40,842 nt of DNA from Kineococcus siccus (GTDB lineage: Bacteria > Actinomycetota > Actinomycetes > Actinomycetales > Kineococcaceae): positions 1-40,842 of the forward strand of contig NZ_JAAALN010000012.1 of NCBI RefSeq assembly GCF_009906795.1. The letters are read 5' to 3'. Shown in pieces: positions 1-9,534 of the stretch (position 1 is the first letter of the stretch; every line of letters begins with the position of its first letter). A program made the position numbers and the translations under genes. The notes beneath the pieces were generated by a model. The model was not told where the DNA came from. It was given only the letters and a program-made list of their open reading frames with translations, and searched no databases.

Positions 1-1
1 G

Positions 2-1009
2 CCCCCGCCCGTCCCCGAGGCCGCGCCCGACGCCGTGGCGCTGGCCCGCCGCCACCTCGACGCGTGGGTCGACCCCGACGGCCGGGCGGTCCGTCGCGAC
101 ACCGGCGGTGACACCGTCAGCGAGGGCCAGGTGAGCGCGCTGCTGCTCGCCGTCCAGAGCGACGACCCGCAGCTCGCCGCCCTGGTGTGGGAGTGGACGG
201 CGGCGCACCTGCAGCGACCCGACGGGTTGCTGGCCTCGCGGTGGGCCGACGGGGCCGTGGTGGACGCCACCCCGGACGCGGCCGCCGACCTGGCCGGGGC
301 CCACGCCCTCGTCGCCGCCGGGCGTCGCTTCGCCGACCCCGCCCTCACCGCGGCGGGGACGCGCCTGGCGCGCGCGGTGCTGGACGCCGGGACGACGAGC
401 ACCCCGCTCGGCCGGGTGCTGGTGGGCCGCCCGTCCGGGCAGGTGGCGCCCGGCGCCGCCTCGCCCCTCGCCGTGGAGGAGCTGGCCGCGGCCGTGCCGG
501 ACCCGCGCTGGGCGGAGCTGCGCACGGGCAGCCGCGCGGTCCTGGCCGCCCTGCTCGCCGCGGCCACCCTGCCGCCCGACGCCGCGCGCGTGCTGGCCGA
601 CGGGCGCGTGGAGGCGCTGGCCTCCCCGGGGGCCGCGGACGTGCAGTTCGGGTCGGTGGCCGCGCGCGTCCCCGTCCAGTTCGCCGCCTCGTGCGACCCC
701 GCCGACACGGCCCTGGCGGCCGCGCTCGCCCCCGCCCTGGTGCGCACCGACAGCCAGGTCCGCGCCCGCTACGACCTCGGGGGCACCCCGACCGTCGACT
801 ACGCCCAGCCCGCCTCCTTCGTGGCCGCCGCGGCCGCCGCCGCGGCGGCCGGGGACGACGCGGCCCGCACCCGCCTGCTGGCCGCCGCCGCCCGGGCGGA
901 CGCGCGCACCCCGACGTCCTCGGGGGCAGCGGCCGTCGCCCTCGGGGCCGCGCTGCTCGATCCCCGCGGCACCCCGCTGTCGCCCTGCCGCCCACCCGCG
1001 CCCCGCTGA
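2..1009 (+). CDS. GH8-type glycoside hydrolase (endoglucanase-like), 5' truncated by window edge
   Basis: The frame is open from the first bases of the window, so the true start is probably upstream; the first residues are a Pro/Ala-rich linker followed by a conserved-looking domain. The segment TVSEGQ (Glu at residue 30 if counted from the GTG at 35), then WEWTAAHLQRPDGLLASRW and a DAT..AAADLA block, matches the GH8 family (BcsZ/CelA-like endo-beta-1,4-glucanases), in which the Glu of the SEGQ motif is the general acid. GH8 enzymes cut beta-1,4-glucans and often accompany bacterial cellulose-type synthesis. The usual D-x-D-x-D-I-A motif reads D-A-A-A-D-L-A here, so one acidic residue appears replaced. 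The C-terminus is Ala-rich and ends in a Pro-rich tail. The family call is from motifs only; a divergent or inactive GH8 is possible. Confidence 0.7.
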   Translation, partial: PPPVPEAAPDAVALARRHLDAWVDPDGRAVRRDTGGDTVSEGQVSALLLAVQSDDPQLAALVWEWTAAHLQRPDGLLASRWADGAVVDATPDAAADLAGAHALVAAGRRFADPALTAAGTRLARAVLDAGTTSTPLGRVLVGRPSGQVAPGAASPLAVEELAAAVPDPRWAELRTGSRAVLAALLAAATLPPDAARVLADGRVEALASPGAADVQFGSVAARVPVQFAASCDPADTALAAALAPALVRTDSQVRARYDLGGTPTVDYAQPASFVAAAAAAAAAGDDAARTRLLAAAARADARTPTSSGAAAVALGAALLDPRGTPLSPCRPPAPR

Positions 1010-1068
1010 GCCGCCGCCGAAGCCCTGGCAGGATGCCTCTCCCGAGCACGAGACGGCAGGAGGACGGC

Positions 1069-1323
1069 GTGGCGCCACGCAGCGACCGGGAGGACACCCG
1101 GGCCCAGGAGGAGGCGCTCCGCGCGGCCCGCGACGAGGCCGCCGACGTGCTGGCCGAGCTCGCGGCGGAGGCGAAGTCGCTGAGCCGGGCCTACGCGGCG
1201 AGGTCCGTGCGGATCCCCGAGGCCTCCGCGCTCGCGGGGCTCGTCGACGCCGCGCGCCGCGCCGAGGAGGCCGTCGACATCGCCGCCCACGACCTCGCTA
1301 CCGCCCGCGGCGAGGACGCCTGA
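1069..1323 (+). CDS. small helical hypothetical protein (84 aa)
   Basis: The GTG at 1069 is preceded by a strong ribosome-binding site AGGAGGA at 1058-1064, and this decides the start. The 84-residue product is soluble, highly charged and Ala-rich, with heptad-like spacing that predicts two or three helices, possibly a coiled coil. I recognise no family. It lies 59 bp after the GH8-like gene and 100 bp before the sugar porter on the same strand, so co-transcription with either is possible but not shown. The strong RBS and coding-like third-position GC support a real gene. Confidence 0.6.
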   Translation: MAPRSDREDTRAQEEALRAARDEAADVLAELAAEAKSLSRAYAARSVRIPEASALAGLVDAARRAEEAVDIAAHDLATARGEDA

Positions 1324-1423
1324 GCGCTGCGGCGCCTTTCGAGGTGCGGTCCGCGATCTCCGGGCGGAGCATCGTGGATCGGACTCCGGACCCGGAGCCC
1401 GTGGCACGACCCGGGAGCCCGCC

Positions 1424-2893
1424 ATGTCGCACGCAGGAGGTCCGGCCGGCGAGGCGGACGAGCAGCAGCGCACCACGACGAAGGTGGTGCTGATCTCGAT
1501 CGTCGCCGCCATCGGCGGATTCCTCTTCGGCTTCGACACCGCCGTCATCAACGGCGCCGTCAAGGCCGTCACCGAGGAGTTCCGGCTCGGGGACTTCCTG
1601 TCCGGCTTCGCCGTATCGTGCGCCCTGCTCGGCGCCGCCGTGGGCGCCTGGTTCGCCGGGCGGCTGGCCGACCGCTACGGCCGGAAGGCCGTGATGATCG
1701 TGGGCGGTGGCCTGTTCGCGATCAGCGCCGTGGGTTCCGCGTTCGCCTTCGGCGTCGTCGACCTCATCCTGTGGCGCGTCGTCGGCGGCGTCGGGGTCGG
1801 CGTCGCGTCGGTCATCGCCCCGACCTACATCGCCGAGGTCGCTCCCGCGCACATCCGGGGCCGGCTCGCCTCCCTGCAGCAGCTGGCGATCACCGTCGGC
1901 ATCTTCGTCGCCCTGCTGTCCGACGCCTTCATCGCCAACACCGCCGGGGGCGCGTCGGAGGAGGCGTGGCTGGGCTGGGACGCCTGGCGCTGGATGTTCC
2001 TGGCCGGGGTCGTCCCCTCGGTGGTGTGGGCGTTCCTGGCGCTGCAGGTGCCGGAGTCGCCGCGCTACCTCATCGCCCAGGGCCAGACCCAGAAGGCCAC
2101 CGACGTCCTGCGCGAGGTGCTCGGCACCAAGAGCCTGGACGCGCTGCAGCGCAAGGTGGCCGACATCAAGCAGAGCATGCGCCGGGAGCACGACCCCAGC
2201 CTGCGCGACCTGCTGGGCCACCGCTTCGGCCTGCTGCCCATCGTGTGGGTGGGCATCCTGCTGTCGGTCTTCCAGCAGGCCGTCGGCATCAACGTGATCT
2301 TCTACTACTCCACCGTCCTGTGGCAGGCCGTCGGGTTCGAGGAGTCGCAGGCCTTCACCACGTCGGTCATCACCTCGGTCACCAACGTGGTGGTCACCTT
2401 CATCGCCATCGCGACCGTGGACCGGATCGGCCGCAAGCCGCTGCTGCTCGTCGGTTCCGCCGCCATGGCCGTGTCCCTGGCCGTGATGGCCGTGTCCTTC
2501 GCGCAGGCGACGGGTGGGGTGGAGAACCCGTCGCTGCCCGCCCCCTGGGGCGTCATCGCGGTCGTCGCCGCCAACGCCTACGTCGTCGCGTTCGGGGCGA
2601 CCTGGGGCCCCGTCGTGTGGGTCCTGCTCGGGGAGATGTTCCCCAACAAGATCAGGGCGGCCGCCCTCGCGGTGGCGGCGAGCGCGCAGTGGCTCGCCAA
2701 CTTCGCCATCTCGACGTCGTTCCCGTCGCTCGCCTCGGCGGGCCTGCAGTTCGCCTACGGCCTCTACGCCACGTTCGCCGCGCTGTCGTTCGTCTTCGTG
2801 TGGCGGGCGGTGCGTGAGACGAAGGGCCGGGAGCTGGAGGACATGGGCGCCGACACCGACGTCCGCGACGCGAAGGTCGACCGCCGCCGCTGA
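1424..2893 (+). CDS. sugar porter family MFS transporter
   Basis: A 489-residue, 12-TM protein of the major facilitator superfamily, sugar porter branch (XylE/GalP/AraE-like), expected to import a monosaccharide with protons through the cytoplasmic membrane. Family signatures in order: GFDTAVINGAV in TM1, GRLADRYGRK in loop 2-3, PESPRYL after TM6, QQAVGIN with FYYS in TM7 (sugar-binding Gln/Asn), VDRIGRKPL in loop 8-9, and ETKGRELEDM at the C-terminus (the PETKG-type signature). Length is normal for the family. The start ATG has GGGAG at 1413-1417 upstream. The sugar cannot be named from the sequence. A strong hairpin (2923-2952) follows the stop. Confidence 0.93.
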   Translation: MSHAGGPAGEADEQQRTTTKVVLISIVAAIGGFLFGFDTAVINGAVKAVTEEFRLGDFLSGFAVSCALLGAAVGAWFAGRLADRYGRKAVMIVGGGLFAISAVGSAFAFGVVDLILWRVVGGVGVGVASVIAPTYIAEVAPAHIRGRLASLQQLAITVGIFVALLSDAFIANTAGGASEEAWLGWDAWRWMFLAGVVPSVVWAFLALQVPESPRYLIAQGQTQKATDVLREVLGTKSLDALQRKVADIKQSMRREHDPSLRDLLGHRFGLLPIVWVGILLSVFQQAVGINVIFYYSTVLWQAVGFEESQAFTTSVITSVTNVVVTFIAIATVDRIGRKPLLLVGSAAMAVSLAVMAVSFAQATGGVENPSLPAPWGVIAVVAANAYVVAFGATWGPVVWVLLGEMFPNKIRAAALAVAASAQWLANFAISTSFPSLASAGLQFAYGLYATFAALSFVFVWRAVRETKGRELEDMGADTDVRDAKVDRRR

Positions 2894-2922
2894 CGGCGCC
2901 GGCGGCGGCCGGGGCCGCGCGG

Positions 2923-2952
2923 GGACGGCTGACCCGGACGGGTCAGCCGTCC
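2923..2952. terminator. bidirectional hairpin between sugar porter and DUF4233 gene
   Basis: Two perfectly complementary 13-nt arms (2923-2935 and 2940-2952) with a 4-nt loop lie between the convergent genes. The right arm includes the stop codon of the minus-strand DUF4233 gene (2943-2945). There is no U-tract, as is common in high-GC actinobacteria. Confidence 0.7.
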
Positions 2953-3293
2953 AGCCGGCGGGCGACCTCCGCCTGCTCGCGCTCGATCTTCCCGCCGAAG
3001 TGGATCGCCGCCCACCAGATGACGGCGAAGACGAGACCGATGCCGAACATCATCGGGACCCAGAAGCCGCACGCCACGATCACGGCCTGCAGGACCCAGC
3101 CGAGCGCGTAGCCCGCGGGCCGCCGCAGCATCCCGGCGCACAGCAGGCAGAGCAGCAGGAGCACTCCCCCGGCCACGAGCGACGTCGTCAGCCCGACGCT
3201 GGAGAGGCGGCTCGCGACCAGCGTCGCGAAGAACACCACGAGCGCCTCCGCCACGAGGGTCGTCGCCGCGAGCGTGCGCTTGGGCGACCTCAC
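2943..3293 (-). CDS. DUF4233 membrane protein (folC-associated)
   Basis: A 116-residue membrane protein of the DUF4233 family, with a basic N-terminus (RSPKR) and about four TM segments: roughly residues 7-27, 36-55, 61-80 and 82-98, including CGFWVPMMFGIGLVFAVIWW. A charged tail GGKIEREQAEVARRLDG follows. The GTG start overlaps the folC stop in a GTGA (3290-3293), so translational coupling to folC is likely. DUF4233 proteins sit directly after folC in many Actinomycetota (for example after Rv2447c in M. tuberculosis), but their function is unknown. The stop codon falls within the terminator hairpin. Confidence 0.88.
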   Translation of the reverse strand: MRSPKRTLAATTLVAEALVVFFATLVASRLSSVGLTTSLVAGGVLLLLCLLCAGMLRRPAGYALGWVLQAVIVACGFWVPMMFGIGLVFAVIWWAAIHFGGKIEREQAEVARRLDG

Positions 3294-4818
3294 GACGTCC
3301 GTCCGAGCAGCCGGCGCACGTCGCCCGCGAGGACGACGGAGCCCGCGACGAGCACGCCCGCCCCGGAGCCGCCGTAACCGCCGCCCGAGCCGCCGTCGGC
3401 CTCGGCGAGGTCGACCGCCATCGTCAGCGCCTCGTCCAGCCTGTCCGCCTGGTGCACCCGGTCCTCCCCGAACACGTCCTCGGCCACCTCCGCCAGCTCC
3501 GCGACCTCCATCGAGCGCGGTGAGGAGGATCGTGTCACGACGACCTCGGCGAGGACGGGCTCGAGGGCCTGCAGGACCCCCTCGACGTCCTTGTCGCCCG
3601 CGACCCCGACGACCCCGACGAGCCGCGACAGCGTGAACGCCTCGGCGACCGCCTCGGCCAGCGCCCGGGCGCCGCCCGGGTTGTGGGCCGAATCGACGAG
3701 GATCGTCGGCGAGGTCCGGACCACCTCGAGGCGCCCCGGCGACGTGACGTCGGTCAGCGCCCCCTCGACGAGGCCCGGGACGAGCGTGGTGCCGGGCAGG
3801 GCGAGCAGGGCCTCCGCGGCGCTGAGCGCGACGGCGGCGTTCTGCGCCTGGTGGGCGCCGTGCAGCGGCAGCAGCACGTCCGCGTAGGTGCCACCGCGGG
3901 TGCGCAGCGTCAGCAGCTGCCCCCCGACGGCGAGCTCCCGGGAGACGACGCCGAAGTCGACGCCCTCGCGCACCACGGACACCCGCTCGGTGGCGGCCTT
4001 CACGAGCAGGACGCCCTCGGCCTCCTCGGCCTGGGCGGCCAGGACGACCGTGGCGCCGTGCTTGATGATCCCCGCCTTCTGCCCGGCGATCTCCTCCAGC
4101 GTGGAGCCGAGCCACGCCTCGTGGTCCATCGAGACGGGCGTGACGACGACGACGTCGGGCGCGACGACGTTGGTCGTGTCCCACGTGCCACCCAGCCCCG
4201 TCTCGACGACGGCGACGTCGACCGGGGCGTCGGCGAACGCCGCGAAGGCCATCACCGTCAGCACCTCGAAGAAGCTCAGCCGCGCGTGGCCGCGGGCCGC
4301 CTCGCGCTCGTCGAGGATCCGCACGACGGGCTCGACGTCGTCCCACGCGCGCACGAACGCCGCGTGGCTGATCGGCTCGCCGTCGACGGCGATGCGCTCG
4401 GTGACGTCGACGAGGTGCGGGCTGGTGAACCGCCCCGTCCGCAGGTCGTGCTCGCGGACGAGGCGCTCCACCATGCGCGCGGTCGACGTCTTGCCGTTGG
4501 TCCCCGCGAGGTGCACGACCCGGTAGCTCAGCTGGGGGTCGCCCAGCAGCGCGCAGGCCTCGCGGACCCGGTCGAGGCTCGGGTGGATGCGGTGCTCCGG
4601 GTTGCGCGAGAGGATCTCCGCCACGACCCCGTCGAACCGGGGGTCCTCCTCCTGCGGGCGGAGCCGGGCCGCGCGCACGCGGTCCATCTCGGCGCCGCTG
4701 CTGCCGTCGCGCCGCGGGGGCCTCCCGTCGGCCGAGCCGTCCTCCGGCCCGTCGTCGTCCTCGTCGCCCTCGATCGGCCCGTCCAGGAACCGCTCGGGGT
4801 ACTCGTCGTCATTGCCGC

Positions 4819-4822
<4 letters not shown>
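3290..4822 (-). CDS. folC: bifunctional folylpolyglutamate synthase / dihydrofolate synthase
   Basis: A 510-residue Mur-ligase-fold enzyme that adds glutamate to dihydropteroate and (tetrahydro)folates, using ATP, in cytoplasmic folate metabolism. The P-loop GTNGKT is at residues 107-112. It is followed by the [13 protein letters not shown] folate-binding segment and the [19 protein letters not shown] segment with the catalytic Glu, and later by the C-terminal ligase domain motif [14 protein letters not shown]. The first 60 or so residues are an acidic, probably disordered extension not shared by most FolC proteins. The GTG start overlaps the ileS stop in a GTGA (4819-4822), which argues for this start and for coupling to ileS. 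The next gene, DUF4233, overlaps it by 4 nt. Confidence 0.95.
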
Positions 4823-8046
<3,224 letters not shown>

Positions 8047-8281
8047 CGTCCACTCCTCGCACAAGTGCATCAGCCACCTGCGAGGACGACTCCCGCCGGG
8101 TCCGGCGGTGCCGCGGTACCACCCCGCTTGCCGTCGTCCCCGCTCCCCGGCGCAGCGGGTGACGGCGACGACGACCGCTCGTCGCCCGGCTGTCACGGGC
8201 CGGACCCGTCCGGTTCTACTCAGGCCGCGGACGGCCCGTTCTTCCGGAGGCTCGCCGGTGATGGCCGGGTCGACGCCTGTG
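8047..8281 (-). ncRNA. T-box riboswitch leader of ileS, translational type, Ile (AUC) specifier
   Basis: On the minus strand the leader carries the T-box core GGGGTGGTACCGCGG (8125-8111), which base-pairs with the uncharged tRNA acceptor end. Upstream, GGCCATCACCGGCG presents an ATC specifier codon (8262-8260) followed by GAGCCTCCGGAAGAACGG, as in the short stem-I ileS T-boxes of Actinobacteria. Just before the gene, TCCTCGCA (8086-8079) is fully complementary to TGCGAGGA (8061-8054), which holds the Shine-Dalgarno sequence. An alternative pairing GGACGAC (8139-8133) with GTCGTCC (8090-8084) would release the SD. There is no terminator U-run, so control is probably of translation initiation. 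The 5' end is inferred from the -10 box. Confidence 0.88.
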
Positions 8282-8287
8282 CGGACG

Positions 8288-8293
8288 AGTCTA
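8288..8293 (-). promoter_or_regulatory. ileS: candidate -10 box of ileS T-box operon
   Basis: TAGACT on the minus strand lies about 7 nt upstream of the inferred T-box leader 5' end. It resembles the TAnnnT -10 boxes of actinobacterial housekeeping promoters. No clear -35 is visible. Confidence 0.45.
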
Positions 8294-8366
8294 ACCGCGG
8301 CGGGGACCCGGGGCTTCCCGGTTCCCCGCGGCGTCCGAGGTCGGCGGTGCCTCGACCCCCTCCGTT

Positions 8367-8399
8367 GGTACGATCATTTAGCTCGAGGTGAGACGTACC
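8367..8399. promoter_or_regulatory. promoter region and inverted repeat upstream of fic
   Basis: GGTACG (8367-8372) and CGTACC (8394-8399) form an inverted repeat around an AT-richer stretch, ending 14 bp before the fic start. TACGAT at 8369-8374 could be a -10 box. The repeat may be an operator, but this is only a suggestion. The rest of the 8294-8413 interval shows nothing I can assign. Confidence 0.3.
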
Positions 8400-8413
8400 A
8401 GGACGGAGGACGG

Positions 8414-9415
8414 GTGAGTCGCGGACGACCGACGCGCGCCACCGTGTACCGGCGGCTCGACACCGCGATCACCGACCTGCGGGACCGGCTGGGCGGACTG
8501 CCCACACCCGAGGAGGCTTCCGCCGTCTGGGTGGACATCTGGCACCTCGAAGCCCACCACTCCACCGCTCTCGAGGGGAACACGCTCGTCCTGCGTGAGG
8601 TGGAGCAGTTGCTCGAGCAACGCCGGCCGGTCGGCCGCAAGCCCTTGAAGGAGTACCTCGAGGTTCAGGGCTACGCCACGGCGGCGCAGTGGGTGTACGC
8701 CCAGGGACACGACCGGCAGCGCCACGAGCACCTCATCGTCCTCGACGAGCTGCGGCACATCCACCACCTGGCGATGTCGCCGGTGTGGGCGGTGGCCCCC
8801 CACGAGCACGCCACCGCCGACGAGAGCCCGGGGAACTTCCGACGCCACGACATCGCCCCCTTCGCCAACGGGATGACGCCGCCGAGCTGGCCGCTGGTCG
8901 AGGCCGACCTGCAGCAGTGGGTCACGGAGGCGTGCAACCTGGCGACGCAGGTCGACGATGCGCCTTGGCCGGAGCGGGTGGCGGAGGTCCACGCCGCCTT
9001 CGAGCGGGTGCACCCCTTCCTCGACGGCAACGGGCGCACGGGACGGCTCGCCCTCAACCTCATCCTGGTCCGACTCGGTCAGCCGCCCGTCATCGTGCTC
9101 AAGCAGCAACGCCCGGCGTACCTGGGCGCACTCGCGAAAGCGGACGCAGGCGACCCGGGCCCACTCGGAGAGATCGTCGCGCGCGCGATCACCGACAACC
9201 TGCACCGGTTCATCATCCCGAGCGTCGCCGGCCCGGCGCGCATGGTGCCCCTGCCTGCGCTCGTCACCCCCGAGGTGACTCTCATCGCCCTGCGTCACGC
9301 AGCGCGCCGGGGCCGTCTCGAAGCCCACCAGGACGCCGACGGCACCTGGCGCAGCTCACGGCGAGCCGTGGACCGGTACCTCAGCACGCGGTTCCGTCGC
9401 GCCCGGCCGACCTGA
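8414..9415 (+). CDS. Fic-domain protein (probable AMP transferase), N-terminally inhibited class
   Basis: A 333-residue Fic protein. The catalytic motif HPFLDGNGRTGR is at 200-211 and matches HPFx[D/E]GNGRxxR exactly, so nucleotide transfer (usually AMP from ATP to a protein hydroxyl) should be possible. Residues 50-55, STALEG, match the (S/T)xxxE(G/N) inhibitory helix motif located N-terminal to the Fic core (class II), whose Glu blocks productive ATP binding; Fic enzymes of this class often switch between AMPylation and deAMPylation. A Fic_N-like region covers about 35-110, and a small winged-helix-like segment lies at about 285-330. The GTG start has GGAGGA at 8405-8410 with short spacing. 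It is divergent from ileS and convergent with the exporter gene. The target is unknown. Confidence 0.9.
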   Translation: MSRGRPTRATVYRRLDTAITDLRDRLGGLPTPEEASAVWVDIWHLEAHHSTALEGNTLVLREVEQLLEQRRPVGRKPLKEYLEVQGYATAAQWVYAQGHDRQRHEHLIVLDELRHIHHLAMSPVWAVAPHEHATADESPGNFRRHDIAPFANGMTPPSWPLVEADLQQWVTEACNLATQVDDAPWPERVAEVHAAFERVHPFLDGNGRTGRLALNLILVRLGQPPVIVLKQQRPAYLGALAKADAGDPGPLGEIVARAITDNLHRFIIPSVAGPARMVPLPALVTPEVTLIALRHAARRGRLEAHQDADGTWRSSRRAVDRYLSTRFRRARPT

Positions 9416-9483
9416 GGCTCGGCTGGATCGTCGCGCTCCGCGCTGCTGGTGGACGACTCGTCGTGCGCCGCCCCTCGACGACC

Positions 9484-9517
9484 GCAGGGCCCGCCCCCGG
9501 ACGGGAGCGGGCCCTGC
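9484..9517. terminator. bidirectional hairpin between fic and DHA2 exporter
   Basis: Perfect 11-nt arms (GCAGGGCCCGC at 9484-9494 and its complement at 9507-9517) with a 12-nt loop lie between the convergent fic and exporter genes. It is GC-only with no U-tract, and could serve both strands. Confidence 0.7.
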
Positions 9518-9534
9518 GGGCGGGGTCGGGCCGG

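Noticed and set aside
187-1068. Long plus-strand frame overlapping the GH8-like gene and joined to the small protein
   Set aside because: Arg/Pro/Gly-rich translation typical of an out-of-frame shadow; only the part after the RBS at 1058-1064 looks coding.
8047-8196. Possible 50-residue N-terminal extension of IleS from a start at 8196
   Set aside because: This stretch is the T-box leader, with T-box core, sequestrator and SD; the extension has no synthetase similarity, and GAGGAG precedes the ATG at 8046.
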